Of a stretch of DNA of 64,000 nt, positions 27,401 through 39,957 are shown piece after piece. The position numbers and the translations under genes were made by a program. The stretch is from the NCBI GenBank assembly GCA_030062745.1, contig CP099848.1:6627685-6691684 (forward strand), read 5' to 3'. Source of the stretch: Capitulum mitella. Its lineage: Eukaryota; Arthropoda; Thecostraca; Pollicipedomorpha; Pollicipedidae. The first letter of the stretch is position 1. The number at the start of each line of letters is the position of its first letter. The notes beneath the pieces were generated by a model. The model had not been told where the DNA came from, made no database searches, and was given only the letters and a program-made list of their open reading frames with translations.

Positions 27401-28974
27401 GCCGACGCGGGACGGGCGCGTGGTGGCAGCGATGCGGCGGTCTCATTTGGACGGCGGGCGCGACCGGGGAATGCGTCCTAACTGGCTGATTGATGCGCAC
27501 GGCGCGGGGATCTGAATCGGCTGAACAGAACGACTTCGTATGCCATGGATGTATTAGGACATGAGGACAGTGGGACAGGGGAAGATGTAAATTAACCGAA
27601 GCATTATTTCCGAAATGACAGACCGTGCAGGTGGTGTATCCCTATGCGTGTTCGTGGAGCAGAGGCAACTGCACACGATTAGGCGTATTCAGGACTGAAA
27701 ACATAACTTCGAGAATCACCAGTGCTTTGTCTTTAACATTACATACTTGCGATGCCTTTATTTTTCCTCACTGCAGTTGATATATTATAAAAACAGCATG
27801 TCTGATGGATACTCCTAAACGATCTTTGTAGGTACGCGTTATGTTCAGCAGTTATGCGATAAATAATGATGTAAGGCATTAATAAATCGTGTGAAATTAA
27901 TAAATCGTCATCTTAGTGCGGCACTAGAAGACATTTCCAAATGCCCGCGAAGAGAGCTTACGACTGTTAGCGTTCGGGTTCATGATGTACGCTTCTTCAT
28001 TATTTATATCCTGTCCTTGATCAATGTCTTGTCCTTATATCTAAGCCTTGGTCTTGGTCCTTGATGTCACATAATCCAATGAATGAGCGACGTAGCTTTC
28101 CCTGCTAATCCCAATGTCTCCCACAAGAACTTCGCAGCTTTGGCGCATTGGGCGTCATTTAAATTTATTCGAAGGGGCTTATTTACCAGGTGTCAATTCC
28201 TCTTATCAACCACCAATTGTACGCTTATCTTCCTACCGTTACAGAGGGATTTCTCGGCAAGTCTGGTACATTTTCCTTCGAGCGAAATCGAATTAATTTG
28301 TTTATTGCGACTCTGCGGCGTGGTAAACTGCAAACACGTACTGTTTGATTTCACCTGGATAAGCCGTATCGACCGATTTACCATTTATCGCCGTGGCCCC
28401 GACCACTCTATAGTGTCTAAGGCGGCGGTGCAACAGCAGCTGCGCCTGAAGTGCGCCATGACCACCGCTGCCCGAATCTGAAGTAAGTCGCACCCGGCGA
28501 CCGCGCTCCGCGAGTGCAGCGCTCTCACAATCTGGCGAGAGAAGTCAAGTTTGTCCCCGTCAAGTGTCCCATTTCCTCGGAGAGTTTCCCGCCGATTAGA
28601 TAGGCCCGCCGCCAATAATCGGGGCCAGGCTCAACTGAATCAGTTAACCAGGTCTCCTTGCGCTGACCTGAATGGGCGCAAACACTCATGGGCAGCAGCT
28701 TCTGTACATTGTTTTCATGCCACAGTCGATTAGCAAGCTTAACTAAGTTGCTGCGTAGCAGTACGGACTGGGCTATAAGCACAGCGTTACATTTACCAGA
28801 TTAAAAAGTTATACGAATGATACGCACTGAAGTACGAAACATGGCAACAGAAGATGGGGTGTACTTGGTTCAAAACTGGAGGAAAAGGCTTAATCTTATG
28901 ATAAACTGGACTGAACGATTCTCCGATTGCCGCTCGGTAAGGGAACTCGTGGTTATACGATAACTGTCCCGACG
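24479..28974. other. Intergenic DNA, no gene recognised
   Basis: No coding exon, RNA gene or complete transposon was recognised. Small GC-rich patches at about 27050-27520 and 28480-28660 resemble the style of the 5-23 kb domain, with short AT-rich words inside GC-rich flanks. Confidence 0.5.
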
Positions 28975-29060
28975 CCCGCGGCAGTGTTAGACGTCTTGTC
29001 AACAATTCCCACTCGAGGTGTAACATGAAGGTCATGGGTTCAAATCTCGACGGAGGCAAT
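28975..29060 (+). repeat. Probable tRNA-derived SINE head
   Basis: An A-box-like stretch (CAGTGTTAGACGTC) is followed about 50 bp later by a good B-box, GGTTCAAATCTCG, the spacing of an internal RNA polymerase III promoter. The segment does not fold into a convincing tRNA gene, so a SINE head is more likely. Confidence 0.4.
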
Positions 29061-29480
29061 CGCTTTTCCATGGGTAGGAAGAGGAAACAAATTGTTTACC
29101 GCCGACACCGGTAGCAAGGGATTTCTGGGTACAAACACGTCTATTTTACTGATTCTTTAACTGTATTTATGGTACGTAAGCTTGTGCTAAGAGGATTGCT
29201 CTAAGATGCAAGCAAGATTACGAGTAGAAGAGTAATATTTATATACTTTGTCAAAACCCCCTCGGAATACCATAGGAACACAAATATCGTGGAAGACAAT
29301 GCTTTTACTTTGACTCCACCGTGAAGAAAGACTAGCGCCGACTGTTTGAAGTTTTCCAGTTTCAGCGGCCCGAACGCTGTCCGGCAGGCCGCCGGCCCTA
29401 TGGAGTGGTCAGCAGGGCAACACGCATACACAAACTGCAGCCATGAAGTCGTGAAAATTATATTTATTTACACATCTCGG

Positions 29481-30182
29481 CAGGGGCGTAGCCAATATTT
29501 CACATGGGGAGGGGACAAACTGGATCAGGGAACATCGTACGTCGTAACCAATGGGGCCCATGTGGTTAAAATCATATCATGGTGTGAAACGACGGGTGAT
29601 GTCGACGAAAAAACAACCGTAATGGGCACCTGTCCGGTCAGTAAGACCGTCTTTACAGGTAAGTAGGGACCCCTTTACACTCCAGCGGGGCCCTTTGCAA
29701 GCTGGCGAGGAGTCTTTTCGCTGGTCAGTAGGTGTCTTCTTACAGACCGAAATGAGGTCACTCATGAGGCCGACAGGGGCCCTTTATGGGTCGGCACAGG
29801 GCCCTCTCCAGACAACCAAAGAGCTCCCTACAAGCTAGCAGGGGTCCTTAAACTCTCATTCAGACCACGGGCTTCTCTTCATAGCCTACGTAGTCCTTCT
29901 CCATATTCTGAGTACGTTTTTTAGATTCATAAACCTTCTTCAGTGTTTAAATTACTCTTATTTTGCTTTAATTATCAGTTTCGGACAGTGTAAGGCGCCC
30001 TGCGGGCACCTCACACTAAACAAAGCTCTGGGCCAGAGGCCCCGGTGCTTTGGAGCTACCTGGGGCTTTCGGCCTAAGAAAGCTCCAAAATCGCTTGGCT
30101 TTGGAGGGGAAGCATGGCCCTTTTGGACCCTATTGTCCGGGGGTTGGGCATGGCCCATTTTGGCCTTTTGGCTACGCCACTG
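29481..30182. mobile_element. Short hAT-like non-autonomous element
   Basis: The left end CAGGGGCGTAGCC and the right end GGCTACGCCACTG are inverted repeats of the CAGNGGCGTAGCC type common in hAT elements. The flanking octamers CATCTCGG (29473-29480) and CATTTCAG (30183-30190) agree at 6 of 8 positions, fitting a worn 8-bp target duplication. The 702-bp interior includes imperfect repeats around a GGGGCCCTTT word at 29680-29850 and has no transposase. Confidence 0.7.
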
Positions 30183-30372
30183 CATTTCAGTTATTTTTAT
30201 TTAATTTAAAGTGGAATGGTGACAGTGCGAATTTGGAAATTTCAGTAGGAAGGATGGGTACGAAGAACGTCTAGACAGGCAAACAGAAAGTTTCTGCACA
30301 GTCTTCGGAAAGCCACTGTTTTAAAGCCATGTTACTTGTCACTGCGGGAGGTTGTGCGCTTCGGGTAGGCCA

Positions 30373-30836
30373 TCAGGCTCCTCCCATGCCTCCCGATGTC
30401 CGAGTTCTTGCCAGGTCCTGTAGAACCTCCTGGAAGTCACTGTAATCGATGTCATTGTGGCAAGCGATGCGCTTCAGGTAGACCATCAGGTTCCTCCTGT
30501 ACGTCTTGGTATCCAGGTTTCTGCCTCCTTTCTTCAGCTTAAACACTTTCGAGACCATTGGAAAGGAGAAGGAGTTCTTGGCGTGGCGAACTTCAATAGA
30601 GAGTGGCTTGTTTTTGTCCTTGTCAGAGAAATCACTTTTTCCAGGTGCTTGCTGACAACCTCTGGGAGGATGCAAAGTCCTCCCAGCTGAGTGAGCTCAC
30701 TGAAGCCAGCGTTTCTCCGCTTGTCAGCAGAGGTGATGGCCATTTCCGTGGCGTTAAGCCTTCGCTTCTTCAGATCATTCTGGCCATCCTCCCACTTCTT
30801 CATGGTCAGGTCGATAGGTCCCTCCTTCTTGGTCAA
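30373..30836 (-). pseudogene. Broken protein-coding relic, family not identified
   Basis: Two neighbouring minus-strand frames read like genuine protein: lysine- and arginine-rich, with ordinary residue usage and no low complexity. They carry segments such as KKWEDGQNDLKKRRLNATE and YRRNLMVYLKRIACHNDIDY. The relic is broken at least once and has no recognisable start or splice context. It sits in a transposon-rich block, so a mobile- or virus-like source is more likely than a host gene, but I do not recognise the family. Confidence 0.4.
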
Positions 30837-31119
30837 CTTGGCGAGCCATTTGTTTATCTCCCTGCCCTCCAGCAGGCTGGCCGTCTTCCCCTTGACACGG
30901 ACCGCACTGGCTGCCGTGAACTGCTAGTTCCCCCTCATCTCCAGTCCGAAGGTGATGGATCTTACGCTCCTCTCTGCAGCCCAGTTCGAGACGGGACTCC
31001 TTCCAGTTTAATCCTCAAAATTGGCAATCTTCATGTTGCAGTCGTCGTCAATGCCGTCCCCAAACTAAAACATGTCCCCGTGCTGCCGGGCCCACCCAGC
31101 CGACAACTGGGGTAGGACG

Positions 31120-31200
31120 ATGTTGAGCATAGTGATCAACTCGCTCCTGTGCTGATCGATCAACACGGTCGTGGGTTCGAGCACAGGTCGGTTACAGGCA
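31120..31200 (+). repeat. Probable tRNA-derived SINE head
   Basis: An A-box-like TAGTGATCAACTCGCTC is followed about 30 bp later by the B-box GTGGGTTCGAGCAC. The order and spacing fit the tRNA-like head of a SINE. There are no clear acceptor-stem ends, so a functional tRNA gene is unlikely. Confidence 0.45.
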
Positions 31201-34200
31201 CACCTTGGACCTGTCCAGTGCGGTGAAAGGGAAGGCTGGGCGGGTCAGGTCCAGCGTCAGCTCCGGATTCACTGCGGCCCGGTTCGTTTAGAGGGTGGGT
31301 AAAGTCACTCCCAGGTGGTCTTGCTGGAAGAGGTGAGGCCCAAGTTAGGCTCGACTGGATGGATGCCCAGGATGCCTCTCCACTGTAAACAGGACCCTGA
31401 GGTAGTCCAGACCCTCAAAACTTCTAACAATGCACGTGACGCTATTGGTGACGTTGGTGTACTTTTTTCAGGAAGTCGATGACGTGGGAGTCTAGCCAGT
31501 TCGTAACAAGGCAGGAGCACACTAGGTTGTTAACCTGTCAACCATCAGGCGCTTCGGCTGTTTCTGCAGCAGGGAGCTGAGTATGTCGGATTCGTCTGTT
31601 CTTTTCCAAGCTGTCTTCAAATTTACTAACAATCTTTGATTTAATCTCACATGCACTGCAATCTGGGTTCTCCAGATTACTAAAAAAGGCATTGTAAATA
31701 GTCAGCCAAAGTTTAAAATGCACTAACAAGCGATCAGCGGACCTCCATCTGTTTTCCATGCCGTCGCATAAATTTTGGTCACTGCTATTGGTCCACAGCC
31801 TTAACCTGTCCTGGCTGCCTAATTAATTAATGGTCATGTCTTGATATGCATTTCATCTTGACTTTGCATTACATTTACTTAAATTCCAATTTGGATAATA
31901 AATAGTCGTACATTGTCTAGCTTTACGAAAAAGTGTTTCATTTCAGTAACTGTGTCACAACAGTTTGACAAATGTGTCCCCAGAATTGAGGAAATCGCTA
32001 AGAAGTACCGGTAATTTCGCTGGGCGAAGGTCTTAATTTTGCATTTCTGCGAAAATAATCGTATTTCCTGGTCACTGGCATGTGGCGCCATAAGAATATG
32101 GGCAGGAATTAAGGCTTCCACACATTTAGTCAAATGCATCCTCCCTCTCTTACAAATGTGCATCGCAAAGCAATTGTCATATCAGTCAATGGCATAAGCA
32201 GCCCTTTCTAAGCTTACTAAATGTTCTGACTTTGAAGAGACCTCTTGTTCTTTCCATTCTGACTTAAAACCAGTTCCACACCAGCACAGTCTCTGGTAAC
32301 CCAATCAGATACCAAACGGCCATCATCAACGCCAAACAATGATCCGGCAATCGAAAGTGTGATATGAAACATGACCGGCTGGACTGCCTGCAGTGCACCT
32401 ATCGCATTCAAGTGGTTAATGGGCTACGTGAAATGCGCACGTCGTGACGCTGAAAGAGCGATAATGGATGTTGCATTCCGCTGAAGCCCTTAAAAGTTAT
32501 TTAACAGCGACGCATCACGCCATGCTGTTGGGCCGATTCATAGTCAGCGGCTGAGACCACAAAACCTCGCCTTAGTTTCAGTGGGAAATCCTCGAATGAC
32601 ACGTCTATGGTGATGCAGTCCCTCACACAGTGGTCCTCCTGGAGCCGTAGCTACATATGAACCTCAGGTATCTTATGACAACGGCACCGAGCCTGGCTAT
32701 TAAAATTCTGAGACCGAATGTAGCCAACTTTAAGTTTTCTGACAGCGCTGAGTTGCACAAAAGGACGAACTGACGTCACTGAATGTCAGACTGCCTGTGG
32801 TGTTTTCCGAAGGGCACAGCAATGAAGAAAATTTTACGGACATGGCGAAAAATGAAAAAATATTGATGAGCATTTCAATCCTGCCCACTCCGAAAACAAA
32901 TCAACTCGGGAGCTGATATGAAGGATGTCAGGCAACTCCTTCGCGCTCGGTGTCTGACGCTTCGAGCCAATGTAGACGGAAAGTCCAAATTTCGTCGAGA
33001 CGAACAACACTCGAGAAATGGCTTCTAAGCTTGGTCATTGACAGCCAGTAAATTGCGGACCGCTTCTGTACTCAGGGCACAGGTTTCAGGAATACTGAAA
33101 CGACGGTGTTGACATGCGTGCAAGGCATGCAAACATTGTCGTTTATTTATTTATTCTTTACTGTTTTCTATCGCGCTGCCAGTGGTCCGCGGTTCAACGA
33201 CCGCCTGCAGAAGATCAATCTGCAGACCAAAAATAAAAGCAATGAAAACATTTTTGCAGTGGATAATGCGAGGACTTACCATTTGAATCTATCTCACAAC
33301 CGTTACGCGCAAGCCTTGGATCAGCACTGCTGATACAGTAAACAGAACAATACTCATGATATCGCTTCTCAGTTACGTTGTCATGCACCGTAAAACGTAC
33401 TTTATTCACTCACGTGTTTTGACCCGCTCTTGAGAAAAGAACTGTGGTAACTGTGTAGCTAAAAAAAACATAAATTGTAGTGAAATCTGGCGTGTTATCA
33501 GCCGAGCTTTTGAATAGCATAACTGTTATTAGGGTTGAAGTTCATTGTCATTATTTTCTTATTTTTTGAACAGTGCATAATTTTCTTGAACGGCTTGAGC
33601 ATCTTTGTCAAAACAACGTTTTACCTAAAAATTACTTCGTTCGCATCTTTGACAGGCATCATTAGGTTACATCTGACCTTAAAAAGAAAACAAAAAACCC
33701 ACCAGGGTTGGAAAAATTTCTGCCTTATTCCCAGAATGTTACATCACAACTCCCTTCAAATATTAGAAAGGCCCGATCATTTCGGGTACCGAATGAGCTC
33801 CTCTTTTCTTGCGGACTGTAGGTTGTTCCATCTTACGTTTTATTTTTCCCTTTTCGTAACAGCTAATACAGTTCTTCCTGGCATGTTTCTAGTTTTTTTG
33901 CAGTTATGCTCATCAGGAAAACGCCTGCTCTGTTCTCTTCATGGGCTTTTTCCACAACTCCAGGATACGACTGTTAGTCGAAGTCCAATACAATGTCATT
34001 GGCCGCCCGCCAATGCTTTACTCCTCGCATTTGGATTCTGATGTACATTAAAATTAGTTTCCTGGTCATTCGAGCTCACACCATGAGCTCCATCACACCT
34101 CGGGCTCCTCCATATCGTCTTAGTACCGAGACTCGGGGTTGAGGTGCAAGATGTTGACCGTCTCACCCGCAGTTCTCCATATTGCACGGCCGTTCCTGCG

Positions 34201-35816
34201 TAAAAGCCGATTGTTTCGTTGATCTGCCGTGTTGCTGGGGTTCCATTCCTGTTCTTCCACTTCCTTAACCGACGGCTGTTTTACAGATGGGTCTTCACCG
34301 GTATAAGAAGGCACCATCGAAAGTTGGCTCACATGGGCTGCATTCGATGGATGGCCACGATGTTCTCCTTGCATTTCCTGGACACTTGAACACAGTGATG
34401 TGGAGGTTCACGTCTTCCCCCATTACGTCCGTCTTCCGCCAAACCAAGAGTGCCAAAAACACCAATTTGTCGTCGATACAGCCAGCAGCAAACCAGCCAG
34501 TTTTTGAGCGGCTATGTCGGGTCATTTGGCCAATCTTTGGACCATGACACCCAAATAGACTCTGGCTTGCATGCATACGGATCGTCTCATTGCACTGAAC
34601 ATTCTCTCGCACTGCATCACCAATAGCTTAATCTCACGTGAAACTCTTATGATGTCCTCTGATCAGGCACTAGGTTACTTATGGAAGCCCTCGGCAGCCA
34701 GGGTCATGCTGCGCCACAGTCTCTCGCGACCGTTGCCGGAGGGGGGGGGGGGGACATGTCGTATATGGAATGTATGGACGTATATGGGTAGAATCCTATA
34801 TATATATATATATGGAAATGTCGCCGTCACGTAGACTCGAAACGCTGATATTTCACCGCCACCAAACTTGCGTGATGACCACTACGACACGTCCCCCCCA
34901 CAATTTAACAATTTATTAATGGCAGGTGAATATCTAATTTACTCCTAGTCATATTCCACCATTTTTTGAGGGCTATAATATAACTAAATTAATATGAATG
35001 AATAGATAAAGATATATAGTCCTCAAGAACCCCGCGGCTAGGGTATCGCATTTCCTTGAAGAACTGTATTTTAAAAAAAAAACAACTTATGGGTGTTTAA
35101 TCTGTGCCATTCCTGTATTTTTCTCGTGACATTTTTTTCACGTATATTTACACTTGGTGGGGAAAACGGTTATGTTCCAAAAATGTTTATAGATATGTTT
35201 CCTTAAGACAATTTCAACACCATCTAAACATCGTATTTGGTCATCTTGTAGAAAGCAAAGTACAAAGACTATGAAATTTCGTGGTAATATATGTGTTAGT
35301 CATGAATATTTATGCATTCCATGACTATGTTAAGCTGTGAATGTCCATTCGTATTTTTTTACAAAAGCCTGAGGACGTTTTTGAATTTGGGCCAAAGTTG
35401 CTGCCCGCGATAAAAAAAGGCCTTGTTCCACGACATTTCGCAGTAGAAGAATAGAACTGTACCACCGTTTTTATTTGTTTCATAAACATGGACTACATCA
35501 ACGGTTTCTAAATTTATGTAAAAAGATATATTAAAACACTTTAAAGAGTAGACTTGGAAGACTGGGATTTTATTGATGCCTTCTTTAAGTTTGTTTTGTG
35601 AGATACAAATAGTCTCCTTTATGTCGAACTTGATCAAATGTATTCCGAATCACCTCTTTCGGAAGAATATGGGCTCTTTGATAAACGGAATATGGTTTTT
35701 GGGCTATTTTAAGCCCCTCCACCCGCATATAAATATCCAATGTCGTCTACAGTTACTCAACGCGATGTGTATGCAACAGCTTGGGCTCCGTATCGGTCAG
35801 GCTGATGGTTGAATGG
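31201..35816. other. Intergenic DNA with small simple repeats, no gene recognised
   Basis: Short minus-strand frames near 31.5-32.4 kb and 34.1-34.6 kb look somewhat protein-like but match nothing I know and lack a gene structure. A 13-base G run lies at 34741-34753, a short TA repeat at 34797-34813 and a CRE octamer at 32771-32778. Confidence 0.45.
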
Positions 35817-35820
35817 TTAA

Positions 35821-37050
35821 CCCTATTCCCGTGCGGCGTGGACTTCAGAAGCCCCCTCCGTTTTTTCTCGCTTTTCCCAGGTTTTTTAAGCAGCGTCGCG
35901 AAACTTGGTGGCGTTTCCTGACAATTCTTTCTACGCTTTATGCCAAATTTTCATAATGTTATCTCGCTCAGAGACGGAGTCAGGTCAGGTTTTAGGGAGG
36001 CACCTCAGGCTATTTTGGGCACATTTGAAGGGAACAATGCGACCAAAAATATGTTTTTTAAGATAGAACTGAAAACTTTATATGAGTGTATAGGTGGATA
36101 AATGGGAAGATATATATATATATATATATAAATACTTCAGTTCATCTGAATTCAGATCATAAGGTCAGATCATGGTAAAAACTTTCAAGTAAAAACTCAG
36201 AATTTGGTTCAGTGTACATATTTTTTGGCGCTAACTCCCAAAATACGAAATTCGGAAAATTTGTGATAATCATAATCAAAAAAAAATCAGAGCAATGCCC
36301 ACTACTTGCACTTCAAGGTTCAAGTTGATAACAGACCGGACTGCGGATCAATGACCTAAAATGTCTGTGCGCTTATCCTATATCACGGCGGCCATGACCA
36401 GGACTTTTAGAAATAGGTATGTGATGTGTATTTCTAAGTTGTAAAAAGACATAAATATTAGAAAAAACCAAATGACTGGAAACGTTTTCAAACCCTATGA
36501 AATGAACTCAAGGCCATTCCATGTGACTCTGGAGCCATTTTAAATCATTTAAGGTCAAAGTTCGTAAGTTGAACTGATGAATGAAAGTTCCCCGTTTTTC
36601 AAATTCCTGGCGCCGCCTATGCCAACTTTGTGTAAACAGTGTAATAAGATTTGCACTGAGTATGTAATGACCGGCAAAAACTAGAAAAGAGACTTTGTTA
36701 ATTTCCTATTAATTAAGTTTTAAAAAAAACAAACATTCCTCACATTTTCCAAACCCCTTGAGCTCCCATGCATTTTGTCAAAACTGCAAACATGCGGGCT
36801 AATGAAAAAGCCCCATCCATTACCTCTCGATTCATACTATCCAAATCGAATTTCCCCTTTCTGACTTTTTGCCCCCTGTTTCTACCTCTTTCAAGATTTT
36901 CAAAACACAAAACTGTGGTTAACGTAATGGCCAATCGATCGCCTTTGTTGCGATGAAATCGAACGGCTAGTTCTCTAGACCTCAAGGGGGCCGAATAAGT
37001 CCCCCCCCCACACACGGGAATGCGCTCTGGCGCAATAAGCACGGGACCAG
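35821..37050 (+). mobile_element. Possible TTAA-flanked, piggyBac-like non-autonomous element
   Basis: A TTAA at 35817-35820 is followed by CCCTATTCCCGTGCGG. A downstream GAAACTTGGTG block corresponds to the 5' region of the better defined copies at 37161 and 44862. The right end is uncertain; a GGG-CTAA near 37050 could be the worn terminus. A TA microsatellite lies inside at about 36110-36131. Confidence 0.35.
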
Positions 37051-37160
37051 GGCTAATGTGTCTTTTCCGTCATGACTTTGAATGACAAAAGCTGGCCATC
37101 TTACATTTTCACAACACTTATCTGAACTGCACCGCAGCATTTCTTTTTTGCTTTGATTAA

Positions 37161-38394
37161 CCCGCCCCGACTGGGTGGGCAGCTGACCGCCCCCCCCCCC
37201 CTGAGGTTTTTCCGAGATTGCGAGAGAACGAACAAATGCAGCGCCACGAAACTCTGTGTACCTTTTGACTGATCATTTTTACATCTTGTATCCAATTTTT
37301 GATCTCAGGTCAAGTAAGGTATCTGACCTGGCTCAGGTCAAGTGGGCCTATGTCCAAAATCGTTTGGCGCCCTGTAACTTTTTCGCAAAACGTGATATCA
37401 CAATAGAGCTTTCAAGGCTTAGAGCTTTTGATAAATGCAACAAATCTGCTATCTCGGATTTTTCGGAAATGCCCGGAGCATTGACCTGTAGTCAAGGCCG
37501 TGTTCAACATAAGTCGTGTTTTTTTTCGAAAATCGACGGATTTTCTTTAAACAAGTTGAGTGTAAGGAGATCCAGCCACCCAGTTTCCGCCAATGGGCAA
37601 AGTTTCAATGACCTCCTACCACTGGCCTGAGATCAGGTCACGAATAACTGTTATGAGTCAAAATGCGCTGCCATCATAATCGACGATGAATGACTCAGAT
37701 CGGGTTGAAACTGGCAGAACTGGCTTGCACAGCTGCAAATAATACAAGGAAGTTCAAAAAGTTTCAAAAATTGTGTACTTTGGGAATAAACAGACCTTTG
37801 CGAATAAAGCTCCGCCAATTCCGTAGATTGACAACTACTGAGCTTTTCCGGAATTTAAGCATGAGGAGTCATCCCAGAAACATTAGGATCAAGAAAAAAC
37901 ATTTGGAATGGTATATTTCGCAAAAATAAAACAACGTTAAAATTAGTTCCCTTTAATTTCATAACGCCTTCGTCGGCGGTGTCCGCCTTGCAGCGTTGCG
38001 GAAATCACCGAGTCTTGAACCCAACTTTCCAACATTTCCGTGCACCTATTAAAGAAATGAGAGAAATGAGGCGTGTATCGGCATCTGCGCACTTTTACCT
38101 GTCCGCTGGTGCCTTTATCCAGACTTTATTAGTCGCAGCCCTTGAGATTCAGGCCGTTTCGTGAGATTCGCGGTATCGTGCAGTCGGCTATGATAAAACA
38201 TATATAGGGCTTATATGGCTTACATATTATCCAAAGCTAAAAGTGAGAACAGATTTGAGCTCTGCTCGTCACAAGCTTTCCAGCGATGTGCTTGTTTTTA
38301 TTGTGCGACCAACCGTTCGTGAGTTACAGAGGGAGGTCAACCACCCCTCCCCCCAGTCGAGCGTTCATGGCGGCGACACACAGTCGCGCACGGG
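37161..38394 (+). mobile_element. TTAA-flanked, piggyBac-like non-autonomous element, copy 1
   Basis: TTAA at 37157-37160 and TTAA at 38395-38398 bracket a 1234-bp unit that starts CCCGCCCCGACTGGG and ends CGCACGGG. TTAA duplications with CCC-starting inverted ends are the hallmark of piggyBac-type transposition. A poly-C tract lies about 28 bp in. Much of the length aligns with 44862-46076. There is no transposase frame, so it is non-autonomous. Confidence 0.7.
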
Positions 38395-38697
38395 TTAATA
38401 CCTCGCAACGGTATGACGCAACGGAATGAAAACGCAGCCTTCGGGGATTGGACTCGCATATGGCTTTGTTTCTCTTTCGACAAGGCATCAAAGAAGCTGA
38501 TCCGGGGCGGTATAAAGGCAAAGTACTTGATCATGCTCGTCATATGTGACATGTGTGGTAAACAGCAGTCACTTGTGGCCTATTTTGTGTCCTGTCTTTG
38601 GCCAGGATATTACACATTGGACCAAAATATTACACATAAAGCTAAAAGCAACATGTTTGAATTACTCGTGAGATTTTACAGCAAAAAAAAACGTAAA

Positions 38698-38710
38698 AGG
38701 TCAAAGGTCA
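38698..38710 (+). promoter_or_regulatory. DR1 nuclear-receptor half-site pair
   Basis: AGGTCA-A-AGGTCA is an exact direct repeat with one-base spacing, the known site type for RXR/USP- and HNF4-class nuclear receptors. A TGACCT lies just downstream. Use in vivo is not shown. Confidence 0.25.
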
Positions 38711-39800
38711 GAGCATGAAGTCACTTGACCTCGTCACCTAGGTTGAGCTCAATTGCTCAGTTTCTCAACAACATGGATTATCGTTGCAAAATAACTTCAT
38801 TTCATACTACAAATTGGCAGTTTTGACCACTCTTGCTTTGTTAATGGGCCTCCAAAGCGGTCGACAGATTATCCTCATTTTGTGGCTTTGACCTCGTCTG
38901 TGGCGTCATCATTGACCTTGAGGGCAATACGTTGATATCCTGAACTTCAGAATTGCAGGACATTGACTGCCCATTGAATTGCTGGAAATTGGTCCACCTG
39001 GAGGTAGAAGGGGAAAATGCCTTCCAGCAACCGGAAGACGGCAAAATACCACCGTCACTGCCGAGGTATCCGAGGTAGGCCGTCCACGTGCAGAAAACAC
39101 CGGCTGAAACACAAGAAAACTCACTCCTCATCTGCGTGCACTGACCGTGACAGAGGCGTCGTTTCCTGTCGTCACGTGACCTCCGCAGTCGACGGTGGTG
39201 GGGGAGGAAGCGGCGTGCGGCAGCGTGCGCCCACGCTCCCCGGCCGACGGCACGATTTCGAATGGCGCCGGCTGGTATTGACCAGGACGGCGATTCCCTA
39301 AAACGCTGCAAAATAGCGCCGCCCGGCAAGTCGCTGTGGATACGGAGCCAAACGCAGCCGGGCGCGGCCACCATCCGAACTTCGCCGTACGCCATCGATC
39401 GCCGGACGGCCGAACGCCGAACCGGAAGCCGCTCCCGGCTTACCGTCATGGGTTCGATTACGCTGGTGTAGCCATTTCCTTGTTTTCGAAGCCTGGTGCC
39501 ACCAAGCGATTTCCAGGTCAGGTAAGGTAGGCCATCGAGCGAGACATGCTCCTGATTTTTTCAGCCGTTTGGGGCTGCGTGAAAAAACAACGGCAAAAAT
39601 GGAAAGCAGCCGAGGAGAACTCTGCCCGAACCAATCTTGGTAGCACCAGCACAACTTAGTTACGTTTGTTGAAGTTAATCAGAGTGGTTCCTGGGGTGAT
39701 ATCAGAAATTGGAGCTTGTGCTAAGCAGAGTTTGTTGCACAGAGACTCAAACTCAAACTCCCGATCCAGCAAACTCCAGATATCTGACGAAAGTTCGACG

Positions 39801-39957
39801 AGCCGCAAAGGTTGCGACACGATCGTGTGGTAGTCAGCATGACCTTTTACTGAACAGTTACCAGCTGACCTGTGGACCAAATATCGAGCACCGGTGCGAC
39901 TGGAGCCCGTCTTGCTAGGACAAGATGACCAGCGCTCTAAACAACTGAGGTACCGGT
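39801..39957 (-). repeat. tRNA-derived SINE, copy 1
   Basis: On the minus strand the unit starts near ACCTCAGTTGTTTAGAGCGC (A-box region) and has a weakened B-box, GGCTCCAGTCG. The body continues through GGTCAGCTGGTAACTG and GCTGACTACCACACGATCGTG. Head and body align in order with 42025-42190, so the two belong to one SINE family. The degraded B-box marks this as the older or silent copy. Confidence 0.65.

Noticed and set aside
34120-34612. Protein-like minus-strand frames
   Set aside because: Residue composition is natural, but the frames are short, do not form a gene and match no family I know.
38841-39449. 202-codon minus-strand frame
   Set aside because: It has mixed composition without a domain, crosses a GC-rich patch at 39.1-39.4 kb, and has no supporting splice structure.
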